Assembly: GCF_036669915.1 (NCBI RefSeq)
Contig: NC_089315.1
Span: forward strand, 18,476,010-18,540,009
Source of the DNA: Pocillopora verrucosa
Lineage: Eukaryota; Cnidaria; Anthozoa; Scleractinia; Pocilloporidae
Direction: 5' to 3'
Length of the DNA: 64,000 nt
Shown one piece after another: positions 32,406-43,395 of the stretch. The position numbers and the translations under genes were made by a program. Positions within the stretch are counted from its first letter, which is position 1. Each line of letters starts with the position of its first letter. The notes beneath the pieces were generated by a model that saw nothing but the letters and a program-made list of their open reading frames with translations, was not told the DNA's origin and searched no databases.

Positions 32406-33050
32406 CTGGAAACATCAACACAGGATATAGAGATTATTGCTACGATTGCTGCGATGCATCAAAAGAAAACAAAAACAAAAACAAAAACCAAAAAAAGAAA
32501 AAACGAACGGGTGAGTTTTTTGATGCATCGCGACGAGTGCATAGTAATCGTTCAAACACTTTCTATGGTATGATGTTTCTATTTCCCACGTATTGAGATT
32601 TTCTTCTTACTGACCGACACATTTCAAAGATTGGAGGCCATTCGTTGCCCTCCACTATGAAGTATTATCGTTTGTCCCTGACTCAAAGTAAAGAAGGAAA
32701 GATTCGTAAACAGCTGAATATTTTAAAGTTTTCTACCATTGAAGTGAGTCAAAACGAGTCAAGTTTCTCTCCTCTCCAATGCACCCCCTCTGAAACTCAA
32801 GTTTCTAACAAAACCGCCCATGTAGTAAATTGTGATTAGAATAACGTAAGTTTTCAACCGAAGAAATGCATACTGTACAGCGGGTGTTCATCAACTAGGG
32901 CGGAAATTCAGATGGAAACGGAGACCTGCCTTTTGTCCCTCTAAAAACGAGCACCCCCCCCCAACTTTCGTCTTGACTTTGTCTTTTTTAAAGGGGAGTC
33001 CACGTTTTGAAATTAAAAAAAAATAAGGTACAGCTCTTAAATAAAAGTAC

Positions 33051-33202
33051 CTGTATTTATCTTGAACCTTTTGTTTAATATCTGATAAACACTCTGAAGT
33101 TATGTTACGCTCTAGGTACTCTGATAGTGTCTCCGTAGCCATTTCTAGATCTTTTTGGTTATCCTGTATAAGTTTGAATTGAAAATGTTCCAAAGTTATT
33201 TC
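33051..33202 (-). pseudogene. ARIH1: ARIH1 penultimate exon, truncated copy
   Basis: A 152-base exon (acceptor CTTCTAG, donor GTACTT), open and in phase with both neighbours. It encodes [34 protein letters not shown] and [10 protein letters not shown]. Human ARIH1 has DLENATEVLSGYLERDI and [10 protein letters not shown] here. The Asn in LERNI replaces a conserved Asp that the second copy keeps. Confidence 0.88.
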
Positions 33203-33697
33203 CTAGAAGAGGAATGCTCCGTTTACCTTCTTTAAGCAGAAAAATTTTCTAGTTCTGAAAGGGTCAGATCATCATATGTTGGTAGGTAATTAATATGATC
33301 CAAATGGGCTTCAACACGGATAAAAAGATATCACAACATAACATTTGGTCAAAGGAGCAAATGGTTGCACGATAAAAAGTAGAAATTGAGTATTTTCAAG
33401 TACTAAAGAGCAAAAATTCCTCTTGCTAATCGAGTTCGCGGTCCGTGCTGTCAGTTATGGACCGAGTTTTTCCGCTTAGATGTATGGCCAAAGCGGATAA
33501 AAACCGAGATTCCGTAACATACAGTACGGACCGAAAATAGAGGGGGAAGATTTCAGTTCAACAGACTTTTGAATTTAGCGTGGCGTGCAGTGAAATACAG
33601 CCCGTTAAATTGACCATTCGCACGCACTAACTGAGAGATATAATAATTATGAAAAAGGTTCTACTATGAACAAGTATTTCGAATTACACGAACTCAC

Positions 33698-33811
33698 CTC
33701 AAAGATAACTGACTGATTGCTTTTCTTAAGGTAGAAAGCGAATACGTAAGTGTATTTAAGAGTGTTTCTACACAAGCACAGAACATCTACGGCTTTACGA
33801 AGAAATTGAAC
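33698..33811 (-). pseudogene. ARIH1: ARIH1 third-last exon, truncated copy
   Basis: A 114-base exon of exactly 38 codons (acceptor CTTTCAG, donor GTGAGT) reading [20 protein letters not shown], then [18 protein letters not shown]. Human ARIH1 reads VQFLKKAVDVLCQCR and [14 protein letters not shown]. No further upstream exon follows. By about 34110 the sequence has changed to MPEG1-type spacer (TTTATTCGTxTATTCATTG), so this copy lacks the RING1, IBR and RING2 parts. Confidence 0.88.
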
Positions 33812-34767
33812 CTGAAAGGAGAGAGATCGCAGACTTAAAGTCACGGTGAAATGGAGAAGGCACAAATTAACAATTTAACGCCTTGTTTGCTCTGTTCCAC
33901 GCTAGTAAAACATATTAAAGAAATAAAATCGAAAGTCTATTGATCTTGGGTCACAGATGACGTATGAATCAATTGTTTTATAACATTTTCAACCCCATGG
34001 AAAATTTTCTCGAGGGATTTGTTTGCTGACGTCGTGAGCGTGCACAATAGGAATATGAAGCACGCTCGCGCAATTGAATTTGATTAGACAAATTTACCAG
34101 CCATGTTATAAATGTATTTATTCGTTTATTCATTGTTTTTCAATGTGATTCAATGCAAAATAACTTCTCAAACCGACTACTGAAAAGGCAGAATAGCTTT
34201 TAGGATTATACCGTGAACAACACAGTTTTAGTTAAGTAGTTTGAGAGTACAACACAATGATCCAGTGTTTGTCCGACACGACAAGCAGGAGTTGAAAGTA
34301 ATCCAGGCTTGCTTTGTTTTTGCTCTACTTAGATCCGTGATTGGTGCAGAAAACTCACACTACTCTCTTGACCAATCAGATCAAAACTAAAACCAATTTA
34401 CCATTTAGTCGCTCGCGTTTTCCCGCGCTTTTAGCAGTTCGGTGGTTTTTACTTTGAATTCTCATTGGCTCTTAAAGTATTTTTCTTTCTTCTGATTAGA
34501 AGTTGTGATTACTTTGGTTTTGGTTTAGCGACACTCAACATCATTGTGTAAACAGGTGTAACCGTACTCTGTCAAACGAAACATCCTTTATTTACACTCT
34601 CTGTGCCTCTGAAATTAGGGTTATTTCTTCCATCACAATTTAAACAGAACAAGCGCTGGTAACAATGTCACTTGAAAAACACAATTATCAGAAAACGAAT
34701 TTACGGAACAAAGCGCGAGAAAATGTCAACTTCAAAAACGTTTTAAGAGACACTAAGTTATTATCTG
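33812..34767. other. Junction of ARIH1 relic with MPEG1-type spacer
   Basis: Gene-free. From about 34110 on it aligns with 10915-11560, the sequence beyond exon 3 of copy B. The duplication boundary is therefore between 33830 and 34110. Confidence 0.6.
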
Positions 34768-34774
34768 GAGTCAT

Positions 34775-35455
34775 GCAATAAATGGTTATAATATCATCAG
34801 ACGGGACAGAAAGGAGGCCACTCACGGCGGAGTGTGTATGTACATCAAGGAATCCATCCCTTTTTTAGTTCTCGATTTTTCCGAGGTCGACGAGAATCCG
34901 GTCTTTGATTTTGAAGTCCTGTGGGCAAAGCTGCGACCAACTCGACTCCCTAGAGGCTTTTCTAGCATTATATCTGGAGTTATATACCATCCACCGTCAG
35001 CTCCTGACTCGAAAATGCAAGATTATTTATTAAATTGCCTTACATCAATTGAGTCTCAACATCCAAACAGTGGAATCCTTCTTGTCGGCGATTTAAACCA
35101 CCTAAACGAAACGACTCTTAAATCTAATTTCAATCTGAAACAAATTGTTCACTTTCCGACCAATGGGAAAAGTTTTTTGGATCGTATTCTAGCCAACATG
35201 AAGGAGTTCTATGATAAAGCCATCGAGCGACCTAAAGTTGGCCTTTCGGATCACAGTTCAGTGGAGATCCAGCCCAAGCTTCGAGCAAAACCATCGCAAT
35301 CAAAGGAAACAATTATCTCGAAGGATTTGAGACCTAGTAAAAGACACGCAATACAAATTTACCTCGAAATTGTTGACAAACCACGCCTCCTTGACACCGT
35401 GGAGACCTGCGCGGAGAAGTGTCACTATTTGAAAATATCGTTAAGACGGGCCTAG
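34775..35455 (+). pseudogene. LINE ORF piece 1: AP endonuclease, truncated
   Basis: Reads GYNIIRRDRKEATHGGVCMY, VLWAKLRPTRLPRG, GVIYHPPSAPDS, GILLVGDLNHL and VGLSDHSSVEI. GDLN and SDH are the endonuclease landmarks. The N-terminal part with the first catalytic residues is missing because of 5' truncation. A frame change to the next piece lies near 35420. Confidence 0.8.
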
Positions 35456-37295
35456 ACTTTATTTCTCCCCCGCGATCCAAATCTATTCATCGAAGCGAGC
35501 CTCCGTGGTTGAATGGCAAACTCAAGAACCTGATCAAACGACGCCAATGTGCCCTTGCAAAAGGAAATATGGATACCTTTCGAATGCTCAGAAATTGCGT
35601 GAATCGTGAGCGTAAGATCTGCCGGGCAAAGTACTACGAAGCAAAGGTTAGCCATTTGAGGGAGTGTAAGCCATCCGTGTGGTGGAAAGAGGTGAAAAAG
35701 CTCAGCGGCATGTCACCTGCCTCAGAAACGCGAGCCAACACCAGCAAATTACTGCAACACCTAGGTTTTTCACCAGGTGTTCTGGCAAATTACATCAATT
35801 CAGCGTTCCTGACCCCAATGCAGATTTTTGAGCCTCTTATCCACAATCCTTTTGACCCACCACAAGCCAACAACGAAGATCATGCCGTAAATATGATATC
35901 GGAGTTTTCAACTTTTATGAAACTATCTGCGCTCAACCCCTCGAAAGCACATGGGCCAGACGGTATCCCGGCATGATTATTAAAGGAAAACGCTGATGTC
36001 TTGGCGGGTCCAGTCTCTGCGATCCTCAACTCCTCGTTCTACGAATCCCGCCTTCCGCCTTCTTGGAAAGAGGCTGAATTTGTCCCGGTGCCAAAACAAA
36101 GGCCTATTAATGACATTAACAAGCACCTCCGTCTGATTTCCCTCACGCCTATCCTGTCTAAGCTCGCTGAAGATCACATTGTTGAGAAATACGTTAAACC
36201 TGCTGTGTTACAAAGAATCGACCCTCGACAATTTGGAACTATTCCCAAATCGTCTACTACACATGCCTTGGTCAATATGACGCATAATTGGCTTGTTAAC
36301 ACCGACGGAAATGGTGCCACGGCAAGAGTAGTCCTAGTCGATTTCCGTAAGGCCTTTGACCTTATCGATCACAGTGTTCTTGTTCAAAAACTAACAACAT
36401 ATGATATTCCGAATCAAGTCAAAGGTTGGATTGTTGACTTCTTGATGGACCGGAAACAAACAGTTAAACTTGCTCAGGATTGTCACTCTGAATGGCGCTC
36501 TGTGCCATCCGGTGTCCCCCAGGGAACAAACTGGGCCCCTGGTTATTTCTTGTCATGATTAATGACTTGGACACACCAGTTGACATGTGGAAATACGTGG
36601 ATGATACATCTTGTTCCGAAATAGTTACAAAGGCTAATAAGAGCAAACTCCAAGAAGCTGTGGATGACCTTTCGAGACAAGCGAGTCTCGATGGGTTCCA
36701 ACTGAATGAGGCCAAGTGCAAAGAACTTCGAATTGGCTTTTCCAACAGTAACCACGATTTCGAACCCCTAGTTCTAAATGGCAAACCCCTTGAATCAGTC
36801 ACCAGTGCCAAATTGCTAGGCGTGACCATTAGCCATGATTTAAAGTGGAACATGCACACCTCTCGTCTCTACTTTTTACGTCAACTCAAGAGATCTGGAG
36901 TGGCACCAAGTGAACTGGTGCAATTCTATGTGACATGTATTAGGCCCGTCCTGGAATACGCAAGTCCTGTATTCCATCATTCTCTACCAAACTATATCAG
37001 TGAAGATTTGGAACGGATCCAAAGAAGGGCATTCAGAATCATCTATCCTGACCTTTCATATAGTGTAGCACTAGAAACAGTTGGCCTACCGAAAATTCAT
37101 GAAAGGAGAGAAAAGATTTCAATCGATCTGTTTGACGAGATCGTCTGTAACCCCACCCACAATCTCCATAGCCTCCTCCCCCAAAGGAAGAGTTGTAAAT
37201 ATGCACTGAGACGCAAAAGTGATTTCACTCTCCCCCTATGTAAAACCGAGCGTTTGAAGAACAGTTTTATTTTTAGCCATGTCTATAAGATGTAG
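35419..37295 (+). pseudogene. LINE ORF piece 2: reverse transcriptase, broken
   Basis: Reads PPWLNGKLKNLIKRRQ, SKAHGPDGIPA, then a stop at 35974-35976, then FVPVPKQRPINDINKHLRLI, VDFRKAFDLIDHSVL, PSGVPQG, a frame change near 36525, WKYVDDTSCSE (the catalytic box as YVDD), and the C-terminal LGVTISHDLKWNMH, QFYVTCIRPVLEYA, RIQRRAFRII block. With at least one stop and two frame changes the copy is dead. The YVDD and this C-terminus fit the CR1/Jockey group. It is clearly a different family from the L2-type LINE at 12606-16554. Confidence 0.82.
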
Positions 37296-37441
37296 ATAAT
37301 TTTTCTTATTCTCTCTTATGTTATTATTAGTATTTGTAAATATCCCGTAATTCAGCCTATGGCTGCAATGGTGGTTAATAAAGTATCTTATCTTATCTTA
37401 TCATTTGTTAGTTTTAAGACAATTTAAAGTTCCTGCATAAT

Positions 37442-37751
37442 TCAAACTTGTGGGCTTCCTTCCTCTTTTACGGCGCCGTACCCAGTGGGATTCAATGGCT
37501 CCAATAAACCGCTGCTCTCTCTTTGAATGATCTTATGGCGACGCCAGCCAATGACCATGACTGCGATCAACAATCCTGCCAATGCTGTCACGCCGAATGT
37601 AATACCAGCCGCGGCCCCGGCACCCATGGCATCACGGGAACTCTGTGAGGAAGACTTTCCTTTGCCTTTTTTCAAGTTTTCATGCGCGGGATCCATACCT
37701 ATTATTGCAGGACCATCTAGGTTGGTTTCGGCTACGAATTCAGCGACAGAG
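37442..37751 (-). CDS. MPEG1: MPEG1 copy D, exon 3 (membrane segment and tail)
   Basis: Exon from GCATTCAG acceptor (ending at 37752) to the stop at 37442. It encodes VAEFVAETNLDGPAIIGMDP, AHENLKKGKGKSSSQSSRD, GAGAAAGITFGVTALAGLLI (single membrane segment), GWRRHKIIQRESSGLLEPL and the tail end VKEEGSPQV. ESSGLL fits the acidic dileucine sorting motif [DE]xxxL[LI], which targets proteins to endosomes and lysosomes. The other copies read LM there. The linker is longer than in B and carries a Lys-rich patch (KKGKGK). The product tail has 102 residues in this exon. Confidence 0.9.
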
Positions 37752-38001
37752 CTGAATGCGAAAGAGATAAGAGGAATAGTTTGTTAATTCCCTGGGAGGA
37801 ACCTGTGCAGTCATTTGACTGGCAAACGACCCTTCACTTTACTGTAATGATAGCTTTTATTTTCACTGACGAGCGTTCGTTTTAGTGCTTCCCTCACCTG
37901 GAAAATCTTATTACAAGATCAACTCTTACTTTCAGGTTTCAACCCTGCAATATTCTACTCAGTACCGACTCTGCTCAGAGAATGACATTCCCTTCACTCA
38001 C
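37752..38001 (-). other. Intron 2 of MPEG1 copy D (short form)
   Basis: Only 250 bases. About 430 bases with the G and C tracts of the other copies are missing, and about 65 extra bases (37871-37935) are present that include CCAG-GTGAGG. Confidence 0.7.
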
Positions 38002-38296
38002 CTTCTAGTGGCCAAAACCCAATGTGGTGAGTTGGATCGTTTAAACCAAATATGTCCGGTGTCATTGTTAACCACAAGCAAGGGCACGGTGTATTTGTAA
38101 ATTTTGGGCGCATTCGAGTAAGGAGGTCTTTTGATGATGGGAAATCCCTGGCTGTTGAATATGTTGGACTTCACGCAGAAGTTGATCTCACAGTCTTCTT
38201 CAATGGCTCCCAAATGTTGAGAATAACCTATTGGACAGGTTTTTGGCCATACAGATGGACCAGACTGTTTCACGAACAATGCCAAGCCTGAGTGAC
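38002..38296 (-). CDS. MPEG1: MPEG1 copy D, exon 2
   Basis: 295 bases between TTTGCAG acceptor and GTGAGT donor. Reads GHSGLALFVKQSGPSVWP, TCPIGYSQHLGAIEEDCEI, NFCVKSNIFNSQGF and NDTGHIWFKRSNSPHWVLA. Whole and in phase. The sequence around SNSPHWV is the uninterrupted target of the LINE found in copy B. Confidence 0.9.
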
Positions 38297-39635
38297 CTGC
38301 AAAGTAGCAAAAGACAAAACGGATAAGCAAACGAATGAAGGAAGATTTGACCGTTGTCTCAACCTGTCTCGCTGAGTTCGATGATAGGATATGGTGGAAC
38401 GACAATGGTAAGGTCTTAAGGTATTGGTTTCGCCACCCCGCAGTAGGGGCGGAGATGAATAACAATGACTGAGTCGTGTTCATGCTTTACAGCGAAGGAG
38501 AAAGAATCCGAGATAGATTTTGGCTTTGTTCCTCGATCTTCGCTTGAGCGCCTGATAAAGAAATTTTGTGTCAAATCTCTTTCATTATGATCTTATCACA
38601 ATGTATCACTAGATGTCAACAAGCAATTTCCATATGTAGCCGGTTCTGAGTGTCAACGTTTACTTCCGCTGTTGCTTTATTTTTTACATGGATAGTTTGT
38701 CTTTCGGCACGCGATGGCTACTGAGTCTATGCGATTCGAAAGTGCACAAAACAATTTCGCTCATATTTGTTTTTGTTCTCATGAACGTAGTCATATTTCC
38801 TAACCATTCATCCACATTTGAAAGGTTGAAAGGAATGTCATACGTTTATACCGAGCTAGAAGAAAAAAAAACTTATCGGTGAACACCGAGCCACGACTTA
38901 CAAAATTTCTTCATAGTCGTAAGAAACAGGTAACGCAACACAATTCGAAACCCGAAAATTACTTGGATGGCATAAAGTTTCAAAGGAAACATGTTTTCGC
39001 AGAAAAGCGAAATAAAAAGTCATACCTGCATTTGAAAACAAAAGCTGTAAATTGTTGATGAGTTGTAGGTTGGCCGAGCGGTAATTGAAAAGTGAAAAGT
39101 TAAGCTCTAAATTCGTTATGCAGTTAAATGCTCTATGTCACTTAAGCTTTTTAGAGTCCCTTTCAGATAAATTTGCAAAACAAAATGATACATTGAGAGG
39201 CACAACTATTTCAAAATCGCAACAACGAGAAAGCAAGAATCGAATGCGCCTGCTGATCTTAAAACAATCAGGCGTTTCTGAATTTTTGAAATTTCTAGCT
39301 ATTAATTAGGATAAAAAAATACTTCTATAAAAAGCGAAAAAAAATAAAAAAAGGAAGAAATGAAACCATTAAGCTTGAAGGGTCTATTTCAATGTAACCC
39401 TTCAACCTCTAATAATCTTAATTATCTAATTAATTTCTCTTCACATTCTCACCCCTGAATCAAACACTAATGTCACGAATTTAGAAGGAATAATCATTTA
39501 TCAAAGAAGCTCTTGACCGTTAAACAATTTCGTTAAACAATTTCTCCTCTCCGTCGTTAAAATAGGAAATGTCTTGAAAAAGGAGAGAGAACATGCCTAC
39601 CAATGTAAGGTATATAAGGGAAAGGGAGAACATAC
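38297..39635 (-). other. Intron 1 of MPEG1 copy D
   Basis: A 1339-base intron. From 38443 on it is nearly identical to the start of the window (1-1202, copy A). Confidence 0.75.
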
Positions 39636-41313
39636 CGTTTGATCCTTTGGCACTGTCCGCAGCTTTCTTTACACCGAGAGGATTACCAGTATTACAACTG
39701 AAGAAGCCACCAAAGGGGACCGACTGCTGGAAGCCTAGCTCGTAGTCATCGCTCAAACAAACTTGCATGGTGGCTCCAAAGCGCAAGGCGTAAAACCTAT
39801 CTGGACAGCTGTGATCTTGTGTGACTGGGTTCTTTGACACATTGCTGTAGAGTCCACCAAAGAGATACCCTGTATTACTGGGCACCGAACCTTCCGCAAC
39901 ACACCAGTAGGTGTCGCAGCTGGCGAATCCGCAATAAGTGACGCAGCTTTTAAAAAAAAACTCCCTTCTAAGGCACTCACGATAGCAGCTTTCGAGTGTG
40001 CGACCTTGATGTACCATGACTGGTTTATAACCAATACTACAAGAGTAGTCAGCCGTGAGAGGGTTCTTCTGGAGAAAAGATCTACAAGGATAACTGAATG
40101 GAAAGCCCTCACATTGGCACGTTTGATAAACGCCCCCGAAGGTGTAGTTATTGGTTGGGCTCTCGCAAGATCCATCGTCGAGGTTGGCCTGAAAGCTGAA
40201 GTTCGGAGAGTCCATTTTGGTGCATCCTTTAATGGTATTGTGCTCATAGTACTGTTTAATGGCTTTTTCGACAACGTTGGCTAGTTTGAAGACCAGTTCT
40301 TCGGACAATTCTGGTATACTTCCAGGTGTAATTGCAAAATGAAGAGGGTCACCTGACCGATCAACTGCAACCAGTTCGTCCAATAGTTGGTCTTCCCATT
40401 TGTTGATGGTAAAATTCACCCTGAATGGAGGTCCTCCGAATGTATATACTGTGGAATAAGCGATGTTCTGTGTGTATTCATCCAAAACTTTTTTGTCAGT
40501 TGTCTGAGTATAGCTAGCACTAGCTCCAAACGCCCCGAAAAAAGATGCACTCGCGGCAGCTGTAATCTTACTTTTATCTTTACTGAAATCAGCAACGAAT
40601 TTCTTTGTCAAGTGATCCACTTTAGCCAGGGCTGCTCCGGCCTTGACGCTTGTAACATAATGCGTTCCGAAATCTCGAACCAAAACCTGCGCGAGAAAAT
40701 TTGCATAAGCAGTATTGTTATGCTGTAAGTGAGATGCGATCTCGAGCAAACGGGACTTGAACGGTGCCTGTAGAGGGGTATCGGGCTGGAGTTTCGCCGT
40801 GTATAAAACATGGCGTAGTTGTGCTCGAGTGGTTACAGCCTTATCTTCCACTTGATGTTTCTTCACTGATTTGAACTCAGAAGAAAACGAACCACTTATG
40901 CTTCCAAAACCAAATTTTCCCGAAGCTTCCGCATTGATAGACTTGGTTGTGGTGGACGAATAGTTGTGCCAGTGATCGTACATTTCAGCAAATACATGCA
41001 CTTTGCTCTCCTTGATAGGATACAGGATCACATCATCGGGAATGAGATACTTGCCGTCGTCTGAAGTCTTACATTTGGAGTAATTCATCACTGAAACAGC
41101 GCCCATATGAACATTTCTTAAGTTGTCCCAGCCGCTTCCCGGAAGAACCTCGAAGCGATAAACTCCGTTTGTGAGAGGACAGTTTCGTGGATCGCCAACT
41201 GGAAATCGTGGTGAAGAATTATTTTCAGCGTAAGCAAGACTGGATCCAAGGAAGACCAAAGAAACTTGAAACAATCCAAACGCTAGATAAAACCCAGCCA
41301 ATAGCGCCATCAT
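39636..41313 (-). CDS. MPEG1: MPEG1 copy D, exon 1
   Basis: Open exon of 559 codons plus one base, closest to copy A (both have INAEASGKFGFGSISGSF). Signal peptide, EVLPGSGWDNLRNV, MACPF signature RDFGTHYVTSV, P2 region. The P2 part is unusually changed: CEGFPFSYPCRSFLQKN where A has CEGSPSSNPCGSFLQKN, and ECLRREFFFKSCVTYC where A has ECHGWWIFKSCDTHC, including one extra codon. Elsewhere A and D differ at few positions. The Cys are kept. With exons 2 and 3 the gene reads whole, about 760 residues. It is the best candidate, with C, for a working gene in the array. Confidence 0.94.
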
Positions 41314-41740
41314 AAATCTGATTAGAAATGAAAGTATGTATGATGGTCACTTGATCCAAGAGAGATTTCGGTTTCGAATCAATATATACTTCTGTTCAAT
41401 CCCTTACAAGCGCGTTCAAGGCTCATGAACAAACGTCGAGTCTTACAAGTAAAAATAATCACACAAATCAAACCTGAACATGTAAGGACGTTTACGTAGC
41501 ACACTCTATGTTCCTCCTTGTAAGTCGTTATTTGCCTTCATTGAGTTTTTCTACTGGTAAATAATTGTATGAAGAGAAAGAAACAAGCGTTTATCTTGTT
41601 GAGTGGTTCTATATTTATGCGTTTCGGGGAACTAAAATATGGAAATTTTTTTATTGAACATGAATAATTAAGATCGTTTTCATCTTGGCGGGTGTGCTAT
41701 TCGTCCAACATCCACGTGCGTCAAAACAATCTGCAAATAG

Positions 41741-41936
41741 CATAACTTAGCCTCTTTCGTCTTGCAACGAGCGTGGAACAGAGCAATAAACCTGAGGCTA
41801 TATTGAGAATGTTTTACAAGCTACTGAGAACGGCTATGGTAACGTTACTAGTTACTAAGCTTATACGCGTCACGTGTCCTGCATACTGCCAGGATCAGCG
41901 ATGTTGAGAGCATTGTGCGAGTGAACAGAATGAGGG
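41741..41936 (-). promoter_or_regulatory. Conserved block upstream of MPEG1 copy D
   Basis: Same block as for copy B, with CACGTG kept. The proximal E-box is CACTTG (41348-41353) in this copy. Confidence 0.35.
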
Positions 41937-42667
41937 ACATTAAAAATTAAAAAGATAAAACAAATAACTTGATCTCATCTGCCCCAGCATTGGGTGATGT
42001 CCCGAAAATCCCTTGCGAAGTAGACAAAATATAACTTATCATCCGAACATCTATGCCTTTAAGAATTAAAATTGTATGTGTATCGTCAACGTCTCAATAT
42101 TTTGAGTAATTTCCTGCGAAGTGCATAATTTTATTCTGCTAAAATAACGTGGTTTGATAGAAATACAAAATCATACGACAAGACAATACTCGCAATAACA
42201 GAGAAAAATATGTCCGTCTTGATCTTATCATGTTAACCAAACCACTCTATACTTTTCTATATTTGTTGAGTGATTTGACTTATCTGATGTAAGGATGTCA
42301 CTTAGTATTGGAAAGTGAAACGGCACGTATACTGTTCCGGTTAAATATTTATGTGACAAAATCACTTGACTCGTTGAAGTCAGAATGCCTACATAAACCT
42401 TTGCAAATATTTTTCTTTAATGTGTTAATACAAAGTTTTGGCAACATGATATGTCATTATTTTGAAGTGTAGATAAGTTGCTAATAAAGTGATCAAAATA
42501 TGGATATCATTCGAGTCTATCAGTTTGTCCAAGTCTTGATACAATTTAAGATTTTAGGTATAAAAAGAAACAACAACGTCAAGTATAAACTTGCCTGATA
42601 AACCATTGAAGTATTCACAACCAAAATCAAACATATTATGAACATCATCGTGCAAAACCAAGCCAAG

Positions 42668-43395
42668 TTAATTTTGTTTTTCTAGAAGCTTCATAATTAT
42701 TTGAGACTGCTTTTGTTGCATTAAGGTAAACATCTGCTGAAACTTTGCATCTGCTCTTGCTGCTGCTTAGTCTGTTCCACCAAGACTTTTATCATATGCT
42801 GATGTAGTTTTCTTGATCGATCTTCCCGTTTACCCTCAACATCAACTCGCTGGTTTTGCAGCTGAAATTCTTCTTCTTTCCACTTCTAAACAAGATCATT
42901 TTTTTCGCGCAAATATGCAATTGCGTCACCTCCACTTCTACGACCTTTTTACTTTGGCTTTACTTTCTCCTCCTCTTCGTTTCGCTGCCTTTTCTGTGTT
43001 CCGCTCCGGCTTTCTAGTGCTCTGTTTCTCATTTCCGCTGCTTTTGCGTTGTCAGCTTTCTTCTTATCGTTTTCTACGGTGTCTTCAGCTGCAGCTTCTC
43101 TTTCGGCTATTTCTTCCAGAGCCTTTTCCACCTCACTCAAATCACGTTCAATTCCACTTGCCTTCTCTTCGTCTTTTATCTTTGCTTTAAATTTCTCACT
43201 CAGCAATGTGTATTTTTCTCTAAAAGCACGGTTACTGACTTTGAATCGAGGAAGTTTAAGGCCGTTCAGATTGTTTGCCATTTTTCCTAGATTTTGCTTC
43301 TAGAAATGCTTACTTTTTTGTACTTAAAGTATTCAAGTACTAAAATTTCTTGACACAAGCAATTGTCATGTTCCTCGGTCCACTCCACGTTTGAT
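42668..43395 (-). pseudogene. Myb/SANT-like coiled-coil gene relic, copy 3
   Basis: Same layout as copy 1, open in the coil at 42949-43281 (MANNLNGLKLPRFKV, RAFREKYTLLSEKFKA, EEKASGIERDLSEVEKALEEI). The splice acceptor AG and the first-exon donor (match at 43747-43775) are both lost, so it is not an expressed gene in this form. Confidence 0.6.

Larger units (their letters stand above)
27802..33660. repeat. Type II spacer, copy 1 (upstream of C)
   Basis: This 5.86-kb stretch matches 58114-64000 closely. In order it holds the upstream flank of C, a Myb/SANT-like relic, the CCTGTATTAAGCG repeat (30465-30640), the GTTGCGCGACAAG repeat (30790-31200) and the 3' end of ARIH1. The match starts at the MPEG1 gene itself, so gene C, spacer and ARIH1 end were duplicated as one block with F. 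Confidence 0.85.
34768..37403 (+). mobile_element. 5'-truncated CR1/Jockey-group LINE downstream of MPEG1 copy D
   Basis: A plus-strand non-LTR element starting in mid endonuclease domain and ending in a (TATCT)n tail (37384-37402) after a TTAATAAAG string. The left junction interrupts AAGTTATTATCT, which continues differently at 11565 in the uninterrupted copy. About 20 bases of target seem to be missing at the right side. It lies 39 bases past the stop codon of gene D, antisense to it. Confidence 0.85.

Noticed and set aside
32331-32573. Plus-strand 80-codon Lys-rich frame
   Set aside because: It is antisense to the ARIH1 last exon and runs into a simple A-rich repeat (32462-32505).
37871-37935. 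CCAG-GTGAGG string in intron 2 of copy D as a recursive splice site
   Set aside because: The intron is only 250 bases long, too short for recursive splicing to be likely, and the string is absent in other copies.
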